This document shows positions 47,327 to 55,138 of a stretch of 64,000 nt of DNA, piece after piece (within the stretch, counting starts at the first letter, position 1; every line of letters starts with the position of its first letter). The stretch comes from an uncultured Planctomycetaceae bacterium. Its GTDB lineage: Bacteria > Planctomycetota > Planctomycetia > Planctomycetales > Planctomycetaceae. The stretch is from assembly GCA_943787265.1 (NCBI GenBank), contig CALSLT010000009.1:1-64000 (forward strand). The letters are read 5' to 3'. The notes under the pieces were generated by a model. The model was given only the letters and a program-made list of their open reading frames with translations. It searched no databases and was not told the DNA's origin. Position numbers and translations under genes: made by a program.

Positions 47327-47830
47327 TTAAACCAATAGAAGCTGGATGACGACAGCAATAACCATCAGGACAAGCGGAACGCCTTGCCGGCCAGATTCTC
47401 TGCGGCGGCGGGACAGGAACCACGCTACGACTCCACCGGCCAGAATACCCAGCGACGTGATCGCCACGTCACGGTATTCAGCAAAGGATCGTTTCGACAA
47501 ATTGAGAAATACCAACTGGTCGTCATCGCTGTCCGAAGATGCAGCAATGGCTGCAAATTTCGCCGCCTGTGCCGCCTTCGTTTGCGCCGCGATTCCCGTC
47601 AGCAATGACACGAGAAAGCACACGATCGCCAGAAGATAGAATGGCCGTTTGCTCATGAGAAGGAACTCAAGCAGGATGATTGCCAGGAAAATCAGCGTCT
47701 GCACGGGACACATTATCTGAAATGTGCGTTTTGAAAAATGCCTGGTCGAGAGCATGTCACGCAGTCGTTGGACAATGACGAGCTTGACCAGCCAGAGTAT
47801 CGTTGAAATTGTCATTCCCAATACTGTCAC
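47327..47830 (-). CDS. Hypothetical four-helix membrane protein
   Basis: A 167-residue protein with about four hydrophobic segments (LWLVKLVIVQ, LIFLAIILLEFLL, LLAIVCFLVSLLTG, and ILAGGVVAWFLS), a short basic RRRRESGR stretch, and a final segment (VLMVIAVVIQLLL). Start 47830 or 47815. No family recognised. Upstream of, and co-directional with, the preceding membrane-protein gene. Confidence 0.55.
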   Translation of the reverse strand: MTVLGMTISTILWLVKLVIVQRLRDMLSTRHFSKRTFQIMCPVQTLIFLAIILLEFLLMSKRPFYLLAIVCFLVSLLTGIAAQTKAAQAAKFAAIAASSDSDDDQLVFLNLSKRSFAEYRDVAITSLGILAGGVVAWFLSRRRRESGRQGVPLVLMVIAVVIQLLLV

Positions 47831-47851
47831 ATTTGATTCGAGGTTCGAAGT

Positions 47852-48895
47852 ATGAAGTTTTCTGTTCGTCTCGCGTTAATGTTGAGTCTGATTGCCGCCT
47901 CGTCTGCCCGAGCAGCCGAGCCCGTGCGAGTGGGAATTCTTGGCTTCGACAACTACCAGTCGCTGGCGTTCACTCAAGTCTGGCACGAGCCACCCGAAGA
48001 CAACCCCGATGCAGGCGGCCTTAAGGTCGTCGCCGCGTGGCGAGGCGGAAGTCCGGATATCGAGGAAACTCAGGTCGACATCAAACGCTGGGAGCCTCGC
48101 TTGATCGAGAAGGGCATTTCGATCGAAGACTCGATCGACGCCGTTCTTCAAAAGTGTGACGCCGTGATCATCATGACGATCGACGGACGAGCCCATTTGA
48201 AGGTTGCAGAGCAGGCACTTAGAGCTCGCAAGCCGACCTACATCGGTCGTCCGATGGCGGCTTCACTGGAAGATGTCATTGCGATCTTTGACGCGGCGGA
48301 GAAGTACGACACGCCAGCTTTTTCGTGCTCGCAGCACCGCTACAGCCCCGGATTTGTCGAGATGAGAAACCACCCCGAAGTGGGAGAGGTCCTTGGCTGC
48401 AACGTCTTCGGTGGTTGCCCGACCGTCGACCATCACCCAGACCTCTTCTGGCACGCCGTGCACAGCTTCGACACGCTGTACACGATCATGGGGCCCGGCG
48501 CCGTTTCCGTCACGCGGGCACGAACCGAAGACGCGGAATTGATCACCGGAGTCTGGAAGGACGGCCGCATCGGCTCATACCGAGGCATCCGACGCGGCAA
48601 ACCGAAATATAGCGCGACCGTGTTTGGAGACAAAGGCGTGGCTCCGGCCGGCATCTACGGTTACTCATCCCCGGTCAACGGAGTTGTCCCGAAGTCTCGC
48701 TACAAGGGCTACGAAAACGTCGCGACGGAGATTGCAAAGTTCTTCAAAACCGGCAAGCTTCCAATCGAACCCTCAGAAACGATCGAACTCTTCGGCTTCA
48801 TGGAGGCCGCCCACGAAAGCCATCGCCGAGGTGGCGTCCCTGTCCGAATCGACGAGGTCATCGCCAAGGCGAGAAAGAACGTCGCCGCCCGGTAG
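47852..48895 (+). CDS. Exported Gfo/Idh/MocA-type oxidoreductase-like protein
   Basis: A 347-residue protein with an N-terminal signal peptide (residues 1-22, cleavage near ARAAEP) followed by a Rossmann fold that starts VRVGILGFDNYQSL rather than the usual GxGxxG. The substrate domain, with SCSQHRYSPGF and GNVATEIAKFF-type segment, follows. The normal EKP catalytic motif is GRP (YIGRPMAAS), so dehydrogenase activity is doubtful. Secreted relatives are common in planctomycetes. A sugar- or glycan-related role is possible but not shown. Confidence 0.8.
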   Translation: MKFSVRLALMLSLIAASSARAAEPVRVGILGFDNYQSLAFTQVWHEPPEDNPDAGGLKVVAAWRGGSPDIEETQVDIKRWEPRLIEKGISIEDSIDAVLQKCDAVIIMTIDGRAHLKVAEQALRARKPTYIGRPMAASLEDVIAIFDAAEKYDTPAFSCSQHRYSPGFVEMRNHPEVGEVLGCNVFGGCPTVDHHPDLFWHAVHSFDTLYTIMGPGAVSVTRARTEDAELITGVWKDGRIGSYRGIRRGKPKYSATVFGDKGVAPAGIYGYSSPVNGVVPKSRYKGYENVATEIAKFFKTGKLPIEPSETIELFGFMEAAHESHRRGGVPVRIDEVIAKARKNVAAR

Positions 48896-48901
48896 TGCAT
48901 G

Positions 48902-49870
48902 TCAGGACGGCGTCAGCGGCGGTTGTTCTTCGGCGACTGAGTAGTCGCGTTCTTCGACGGCCGGGTGTCCCCAGGGACCGAATGTGCCGAACTCGTCGCA
49001 TTGGTCGTCGCCGGGGATGAAAGTGACTTCGATTCCGGATTCAGTCACGTCGCATTTGTGGAAGCCGTATCGAGTGTCCGCCTCGGGCCAGCGTTCGGCG
49101 AGCTGCTGCGAATTTCCCGCTGGACACGATCGATAAATTTTCAGGCCGTCGATTTCCTGCGGCGGCCGGCCGGTGTGAACGTGGCCGCAGAACAGAATGT
49201 CGACACTCGCTGCTTTCAGATGCTTCATCAGCCGCAACCGGGGCTCGCGGTCGAGTGAAAAATACCAGTTGTCGTACTCGTCAGCGTTGGTGATGTCCCA
49301 CTCCGGCTCGTCCGGTTGCTCCATGAACGGCCAGTAATGCATGACCGCGACGTGATGCTTTGCCGGTGGGAGTTTGGGAATGTTCTCAAGCATTTGCCAC
49401 AGACGGTCTTCCTGCTTAAGGCCTGACCCGGCGACGCCCGCGAAGAATCCGGTAAAGCGAACATCGCGGTAAAGGAACGTCCAATGGATCGGCCCAAACC
49501 ACGACGCAAACAGATCCAGCCGCTCAGACGTCATGTTGAGTTCGACGTCGTCCCAGTCGCGAATCGTTCCCGAAACAGAAGTGTGCTTGTTGCCGACATC
49601 CATATTGCCTGGGATGACGAACGTGGGAAACGGAAGCGTGTCGAGATCGTTTCTTGCGAGTTCATACTCAAACTCGTGCGTGTCGCCGTCGCGGGTCAGG
49701 TCGCCCCCGTGCAGCAGGAATTCGGGATTCAACGCTGCCATTTGTTTTTTGATTGCGGCCCAGCGTTGGTTGATTGCTGGTCGAAACCGGTACGATCTCG
49801 GCGTTCCCAGGTGGCTGTCGCAAGCGTGCAGGAAGGTCCAGTCAGAAGCGGAAGTCTGTGTTTGTGTCAT
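48902..49870 (-). CDS. Calcineurin-like metallophosphoesterase
   Basis: A 322-residue phosphoesterase with the full dinuclear metal site: ACDSHLG (D-x-H), HGGDLTRDG, the GNMDVG Asn motif, VMHYWPF (His) and FCGHVHTG (GHxH). No signal peptide is visible. It converges with the preceding oxidoreductase gene (6 bp apart). The substrate (phosphodiester, UDP-sugar or other) is not inferable. Confidence 0.9.
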   Translation of the reverse strand: MTQTQTSASDWTFLHACDSHLGTPRSYRFRPAINQRWAAIKKQMAALNPEFLLHGGDLTRDGDTHEFEYELARNDLDTLPFPTFVIPGNMDVGNKHTSVSGTIRDWDDVELNMTSERLDLFASWFGPIHWTFLYRDVRFTGFFAGVAGSGLKQEDRLWQMLENIPKLPPAKHHVAVMHYWPFMEQPDEPEWDITNADEYDNWYFSLDREPRLRLMKHLKAASVDILFCGHVHTGRPPQEIDGLKIYRSCPAGNSQQLAERWPEADTRYGFHKCDVTESGIEVTFIPGDDQCDEFGTFGPWGHPAVEERDYSVAEEQPPLTPS

Positions 49871-49915
49871 GGGGGCCTCAATCGAAGTCGCGACCAGATA
49901 GGCGGTAGCAACGAA

Positions 49916-50794
49916 TTATTCCGGTTGTTTTTTACCCGTGCTATTCTCTGTCGACTTCTTATTCGAGGCCTTCAGCTTTGAGATAACGAACTCAAAGGCT
50001 CGCACTGTATCGTCGTGATTCGTGCTGTGCCCGCCAGCGGGACGATGAATGCTCAGCACGCGATCGTTATTTCTTTGAATGGCCTTGAGCAATCGCAAAA
50101 CACTGTCTGGCGGGACGATTGTGTCAGCTCCGCCCGTTGTCGCGGCGACCGGCATCGTAAAGCGTTCCGGAAAGAACTCGGCACTGCGGTTGCGATATTC
50201 ATCGGGCACTTCTGCACGGGAACCTCCGAACGATGCGGCGATCGCATCAGAAAAGCGTTCGTATTCAACAAGGTTGGCCGTTCCGTTCAGCGAGACGACG
50301 CCGTCGATCAGGTCCGGGTTTCGAGCGGTGAAAGTCAACGCGCCCGTACCGCCCATCGAGCCTCCGGAGATAATCACGTGTTCGACGACAAGACGTTTTC
50401 TGAGCGACTCAATTATCTGTAGGAGATCCTCTTCAGCTTTCGGACCCATCCACGACGTTTTCGCACGGTAGTCCGGTGAGACCATCAACATTCCATGTCG
50501 AGTTGCCGCTTCGCGAGTCCCGCTGCACTCACCCCGTGTTTGCTTCACGAACTGCCAACGATCGGAGCCGTGACCATGCAGAGCGATCAACAGCGAAACC
50601 GGTTTGGCAGAGTCAAAGTTTGGCGGGTAGACGAGTACGAATTTCTGCTCCGTGCCGTCGTTCTTCGCGAGAAACGTCTGATCTTCGATGCGGGAACGGT
50701 CTCCAGCGACGTTCTCGCGATTGCCTGTTTGTGCTAACGCGACAGTTGTGGCCGTAGTCAGAATCAACAACGCCGCAATAGTTAGAAGTTTCAT
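49916..50794 (-). CDS. Exported esterase/PHB-depolymerase-like alpha/beta hydrolase
   Basis: A 292-residue protein. The start at 50794 gives a signal peptide (MKLLTIAALLILTT, cleavage near ALAQTG); the longer frame to 50878 lacks it. The hydrolase core has LLIALHGHGSDR (oxyanion side), the nucleophile in SGGSMGGTGALTFTA (GGSMGG), GADTIVPPDSVLRL (acid) and RPAGGHSTNHDDT (His). It resembles feruloyl-esterase and polyhydroxybutyrate-depolymerase-type enzymes; substrate is a guess. Confidence 0.8.
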   Translation of the reverse strand: MKLLTIAALLILTTATTVALAQTGNRENVAGDRSRIEDQTFLAKNDGTEQKFVLVYPPNFDSAKPVSLLIALHGHGSDRWQFVKQTRGECSGTREAATRHGMLMVSPDYRAKTSWMGPKAEEDLLQIIESLRKRLVVEHVIISGGSMGGTGALTFTARNPDLIDGVVSLNGTANLVEYERFSDAIAASFGGSRAEVPDEYRNRSAEFFPERFTMPVAATTGGADTIVPPDSVLRLLKAIQRNNDRVLSIHRPAGGHSTNHDDTVRAFEFVISKLKASNKKSTENSTGKKQPE

Positions 50795-50930
50795 TGTCGT
50801 TTTCTTGTCTGCAGAGATTTCGAAATGAACGTCTCGCCCTTTACGATAACGCCAGCGGGGAAAATCTGAGACCGACAAAGAATTTCAGAGTTATCGAACA
50901 ATACGTTGAAACGCGACAGGAGCGGACACA

Positions 50931-51926
50931 ATGACGGGAATGAACTTTGCGCCAGTTCGTGTTGGCGTGATCGGCCTTGGACGCTTCGGGAAGTTACATT
51001 CACTGACGCTTGCGGGATTGGCAGAGGCAGAACTGGCTGGAGTGGTGGCTCGCCGCGAAGAAAGCTTGCGCGAGTTCGACGCTCTTCGCCCAGGCGTTCG
51101 GGGCTGGACCGATCTTGATCGAGCAATCTCAGAATGCGACGCCGAGGCGTGGATCGTGGCCTGCACGACGGCGGCGCATGTTGAGGTGACTCGGAAGTTG
51201 CTCGAAGCTGGCAAGAAAGTTCTTCTGGAAAAGCCGATCTCAGAAGAGCTTGCCGAAGCTCGCAGCCTGCAACCGCTGGTCGAGACGGATTCTTCAAATC
51301 TGATGATTGGGCACATCGTCCTGTTCAACAGCGAGTTCCTGCAACTTCGTGATGAAGCCTCGCAGCGCGGAGCGATTTCCTACATCGACTGCGTTCGACA
51401 TCGCCCTGCCAGCATCGTGAAAGATTTCGCGGGCGAGAATCCGCTGCACGCCGCAATGGTCCACGACCTGTACGCCACGCAGGTACTGGTCAATCGAGCC
51501 GAGCCTGCACAATTCAGTTGCGACTACCACCGAACAAAGTCCGGCGCGATCGACCTGGCATCCGCACGCCTGAATTGGGACGATGGTCCTGTTGCCACCT
51601 TTGCGGCTTCGTATCTGACACCGGACGGCATGCCGCCTCGAGGCTTCGACCGGATGGAAGTATTCGGCGAGGGCTGGGCATCAAGAATTAACCCAAACCC
51701 TCGCCCAATTGAACTGTGGAGCGAGCACGCCGAATGGCCAATGGCTCTGGAAATCCGAGCCGACTCCAACGGCGCCAGCGGAATGATGGCCGAAGAACAA
51801 CGCTGCTTCTGCCGAGTCGTCCGTGGTCAGCAACCCGTCCCTGTCGGCGCCACCTTTGCCGATGCACTCCAGGTTCAGAGCTGGATGAATCGACTGGACC
51901 ACGCGACAACACAGAATCCAGCTTGA
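50931..51926 (+). CDS. Gfo/Idh/MocA family NAD(P)-dependent oxidoreductase
   Basis: A 331-residue cytoplasmic oxidoreductase. The Rossmann motif is RVGVIGLGRFGKLH, the active-site EKP is intact (LLEKPISEELAEA) and the HDLYATQVLV substrate-domain helix follows. Read divergently from the esterase. Substrate is probably a sugar or inositol derivative. It contrasts with the exported relative at 47852-48895, which lacks EKP. Confidence 0.9.
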   Translation: MTGMNFAPVRVGVIGLGRFGKLHSLTLAGLAEAELAGVVARREESLREFDALRPGVRGWTDLDRAISECDAEAWIVACTTAAHVEVTRKLLEAGKKVLLEKPISEELAEARSLQPLVETDSSNLMIGHIVLFNSEFLQLRDEASQRGAISYIDCVRHRPASIVKDFAGENPLHAAMVHDLYATQVLVNRAEPAQFSCDYHRTKSGAIDLASARLNWDDGPVATFAASYLTPDGMPPRGFDRMEVFGEGWASRINPNPRPIELWSEHAEWPMALEIRADSNGASGMMAEEQRCFCRVVRGQQPVPVGATFADALQVQSWMNRLDHATTQNPA

Positions 51927-52116
51927 TCGGCTCCGACGAAAACCTCACTGGCAACTTCGTCCAGAAGAGGGATGCCCCACCGTTCGCGATTAAGGATAAG
52001 TTATTGACGAATCGTTCAGGTTTCGGCATGCTGCTTGCTGGTGTCGTTTATTGCGCAGGTCAGCCTGAATAAACGGCAGGGCCGTCATTAAGAACCCCGT
52101 TGTACGACCTACCGAA

Positions 52117-52479
52117 ATGACTCTATTGGATTCCGTCACATCTGGAGCGTCGTCCGAATATTCGGGCTTTCTCGTTGCACACCCAGACTCTACTCCGGTT
52201 GGCGACTTCATCCTCCTGTACGGGCAATCTGATCTCACAGAGCGCAACGAGACCTATGAGGTTCAATCGTATCTCAACGGGTGGGTTGCAATCGGTGACG
52301 ACGGTGGTGGTACCGCCATCCTCATCAAACTGGATGGTTCGCCTTCCGTTTTTCGCTGCGGGCATGGCGCGATTGGTTCCACTGACCCCGAACTGGTTGC
52401 CGAATCTTTTGGGGCGTGGTTCGCAGATGACTGCCGAGCATCGTGGATGGATGACGATGATGACTATGGCGACGACTAA
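52117..52479 (+). CDS. SMI1/KNR4 (SUKH) domain protein
   Basis: A 120-residue SUKH-family protein. Motifs: DFILLYG, LNGWVAIGDDGGGTAILIKLDG, then HGAIGSTDPELVAESFGAWF and an acidic tail. SUKH proteins are often immunity factors for toxins, but no toxin lies next to it, so its role remains open. Start ATG at 52117. Confidence 0.75.
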   Translation: MTLLDSVTSGASSEYSGFLVAHPDSTPVGDFILLYGQSDLTERNETYEVQSYLNGWVAIGDDGGGTAILIKLDGSPSVFRCGHGAIGSTDPELVAESFGAWFADDCRASWMDDDDDYGDD

Positions 52480-52844
52480 TCCGCTGCACCGGTCGTACAA
52501 CATGGTTTTTACGCTAGGCCTTCGGCACACCTTCGCTCTTTGGCACGGGCCATGGCCTTGGTACAATTTCCAGTAATTCAGGCATCGCTCGCTTCGTTTA
52601 GGGCGGTGTCGTAAAAACCTTCCGTTGCCGACCTGGTCCATGCCTTTGCAGGGGCTCGCTGTCAGTACGGCTCGGTCGCGGAGCGACAAAACGCTTTCTC
52701 GTGTGGGGGTGATCGTACACTCAACGTCCAGATTCATCGCAAGCTGAGGATGTGGCTTACTGTGCCTTCAGCGCGCTGCCAGAAGTAGTCGAGCCACCAC
52801 GCGAGTCAGGTTCTGTGTCGACGCGTCGATGACCACAGGTGAGT
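52480..52844. other. Intergenic region
   Basis: A 365-bp gap between the convergent SUKH and amidohydrolase genes. A minus-strand open frame crosses it and overlaps the SUKH gene but has no family likeness. No clear terminator or repeat is seen. Confidence 0.45.
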
Positions 52845-53780
52845 TCACAACGGTGGCACAACGTCGGTCTGATTTGTGATGCGCGAGTAATGCTCGACGC
52901 GGCGATTTGCCGGGAAGTTGAACATCTCATTCCGATAGTGAGCGCAGAGATCGAGGTCGCAGGAGTAAACGATTAGTTCATCCCCCAGTGAAGATGTCTG
53001 AGCGACGATCTGCCCGGTTGGAGATACGATCGATGTGAGTCCGAGTTGACTGACTCCCTCTTCAACACCGGCTTTCGCGACGGCCACGATCCAGCAACTG
53101 TTCTGGTACGCGCCGGACTGAAGACACAGCTCGTGGTGAAACGCGACCTGATGGTTCAGTTCTGGATACTCGGGGATATTGTCCGGCGTGTTGTAGCCCA
53201 GGACGATCAGTTCGGCTCCCGCCAGCGCAAGTGAACGCCAGGTTTCGGGCCAGCGGCGATCGTTACAGATGCACATTCCGACTCCGCCACCAAACGCATT
53301 CCACGCCGGGAATCCGAAATCGCCGACCTCAAAGTATCGCTTTTCCAGATTCTGAAATGGGTTGTTCGGCCGATGCTCGGTATGTCCCGGTAAATGAATC
53401 TTGCGAAACTTTCCGACAAGGCGCCCGTCGCGTTCAACCAGAATGCTTGAGTTGAAACGCCGCTTGATCCCGTCTTCGAAAGCCAGCTCTGCAAACCCGA
53501 GACAGAAGCCGATCCCCAATCGACGAGCCTCGTCGAACAGTGGCTGAGTACTCGGTCCAGGCATCTCCGTTTCGAACCACGAGTCCAGCTCGGCCTCATC
53601 CTCAATCCACCAGTGCGGAAAGAACGGAGTCAACGCGCACTCGGTAAACACGACGAGGTCGCAACCTCGCTGATGAGCAGCCCGGAGCTGAACCAGCAGT
53701 CGCTCCACGGCGTCCGACCGGGAATCCGACCGAGTGATTGGCCCACTCTGTGCGGCTCCCACAGTCACGATTCTGGTCAT
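52845..53780 (-). CDS. Carbon-nitrogen hydrolase, N-carbamoyl-D-amino-acid hydrolase-like
   Basis: A 311-residue nitrilase-superfamily amidohydrolase. The catalytic Glu-Lys-Cys triad is present: FTECALT (Glu), GKFRKIHLPGH (Lys) and MCICNDRRWPE (Cys). The stretches TPFFPHWWIEDEAELD, ETEMPGPSTQPLF, GGYNTP-like LGYNTPDN and AYQNSCW closely follow D-carbamoylase (Agrobacterium type) as I recall it, so hydrolysis of N-carbamoyl-D-amino acids is likely. No hydantoinase gene is beside it. Confidence 0.85.
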   Translation of the reverse strand: MTRIVTVGAAQSGPITRSDSRSDAVERLLVQLRAAHQRGCDLVVFTECALTPFFPHWWIEDEAELDSWFETEMPGPSTQPLFDEARRLGIGFCLGFAELAFEDGIKRRFNSSILVERDGRLVGKFRKIHLPGHTEHRPNNPFQNLEKRYFEVGDFGFPAWNAFGGGVGMCICNDRRWPETWRSLALAGAELIVLGYNTPDNIPEYPELNHQVAFHHELCLQSGAYQNSCWIVAVAKAGVEEGVSQLGLTSIVSPTGQIVAQTSSLGDELIVYSCDLDLCAHYRNEMFNFPANRRVEHYSRITNQTDVVPPL

Positions 53781-53811
53781 GCTCTTGATTCCTCAGTAGT
53801 TGCCCGGCCAA

Positions 53812-54975
53812 TCACCGTATGGGTGGTTTCAGAAAGTGCTCGAAGAATGAGTAGATAACTTCGTTTGATTCGTCGTTGGGTGAGTGGTCGGGGCGGTTGG
53901 TCATGGCAACTCGGTTTTCGTGGCCAAGGATTCGGTTGATCTCGATTGAATGGTTCAGCGGTTCCCAGCGGTGCGGGCCGTCTTCGGAGCCTCCGGAAAC
54001 GAGGAACGGGCGAGGAGCCATCAAAGCGTGGAGTTCGTGCAGGTCACGGCTCGCTGCGGTGAGTTTTGGATAGAGACCGTGGGCTGGGTTTTCTTTGGTG
54101 ATGAGACCTCGTTTGCGCCACGGCTTCGGGTGATAGCCGAGGTACCAAGGTTCCCAATAGTTGACGCTGCCTCGCGCTTCGTCGAAGACGATGCCCGGAT
54201 CGGACCATGCCGCACACGCGAATTTGTCAAACAAGCACGAAGCAAACATCGCCCACTTTCCACCGAAAGAATGTCCGACAATGCCGATTCGTTTTGAATC
54301 GACTTCCGGTCGACTGGCCAGCACATGCCACGCGTTCGCCGCCGCACAGCCGAGCATCGAAAGCGGCGACACTTTCGCGTCTTCGATACTTGGGTAGTAG
54401 AGCGCGTAGGTTCGAGCGGCGCTGGCTTCGGTCGTTCCGATCGAAAGTGCGACGAAACCTCGTCGAGCCAAGTGCAGCGCAAAGTCACGATTCGGATTGC
54501 CGATTCCAATGGCCGTTTCAGGATCGTAGAACACGGTCACGACGGCTGGGTGAGGGCCTGCGCCGTCCGGGATCAGGAGATAGCCCGTTGTTATTTCGTT
54601 TGGTGTCCAAAGAAAGCTGACTCGGTGTTGCGTGAAGTTTTCGCGCCGTTTCGATTCGAGGATTTCGACCTTCGGTTCGGTGATGAGAGGCGGCCATTTT
54701 CCGAGCAGGCCTTCCCATTCGGAAAGAATCTCCGCTCGTCGACGTTTCCAGTCTGCAGCCGTTTTGGCTGTTGTCCCATCGGAAAACTTAAGCGGCGATG
54801 AGTACGCCCCGGTTTTGCCTTGCCATTCTGGCGGCGGAGCGAAGTAAGGCTTGATTTTCTGCCAGGCGGCACTTGTTGGCTCCGCATTCGTGGCCGATTT
54901 CGATTTCGTCGGCTGATCCTGGGCTGAGACCAGCGAAGCCGCCAGCATTATTGGTACGATGAAGAGTCGATTCAT
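53812..54975 (-). CDS. Exported alpha/beta hydrolase (acetylxylan-esterase/dienelactone-hydrolase-like)
   Basis: A 387-residue secreted protein with a signal peptide (residues 1-18, cleavage near SLVSAQDQ). The hydrolase core has the HPAVVTVFYDPET strand, the nucleophile in GIVGHSFGGKWAMF, and the acid/His positions in PFLVSGGSEDGPHRWEPLNHS and NRPDHSPNDE. The N-terminal region (WKRRRAEILSEWEGLLGKWP) is typical of planctomycete carbohydrate esterases. Substrate is not known; acetyl or glucuronoyl esters are possible. Confidence 0.75.
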   Translation of the reverse strand: MNRLFIVPIMLAASLVSAQDQPTKSKSATNAEPTSAAWQKIKPYFAPPPEWQGKTGAYSSPLKFSDGTTAKTAADWKRRRAEILSEWEGLLGKWPPLITEPKVEILESKRRENFTQHRVSFLWTPNEITTGYLLIPDGAGPHPAVVTVFYDPETAIGIGNPNRDFALHLARRGFVALSIGTTEASAARTYALYYPSIEDAKVSPLSMLGCAAANAWHVLASRPEVDSKRIGIVGHSFGGKWAMFASCLFDKFACAAWSDPGIVFDEARGSVNYWEPWYLGYHPKPWRKRGLITKENPAHGLYPKLTAASRDLHELHALMAPRPFLVSGGSEDGPHRWEPLNHSIEINRILGHENRVAMTNRPDHSPNDESNEVIYSFFEHFLKPPIR

Positions 54976-54991
54976 GGATTAGGCCTCAAAG

Positions 54992-55018
54992 GTGGTGCGT
55001 CAAGACGCAGCCTACGAA
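54992..55018 (+). repeat. Dispersed palindromic repeat, single copy
   Basis: GTGGTGCGTCAAGACGCA followed by GCCTACGAA: one copy of the repeat seen at 20432-20507, with one substitution in the right half. It sits just upstream of the esterase, between divergent genes. Confidence 0.8.
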
Positions 55019-55138
55019 GGTCGACACGATCTGAAAACAGTTTCGGAGCGCAATGAGTGTTTAGCGACTTTGCTGTAACAGCCTTGCGTTACACGTGTTG
55101 ATGATTCCGGCACTGTATCTCCAGCGGGAGAATTTTCG

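Noticed and set aside
52123..52737. Minus-strand frame overlapping the SUKH gene and the following gap
   Set aside because: The SUKH gene on the other strand has clear family motifs; this frame has none.
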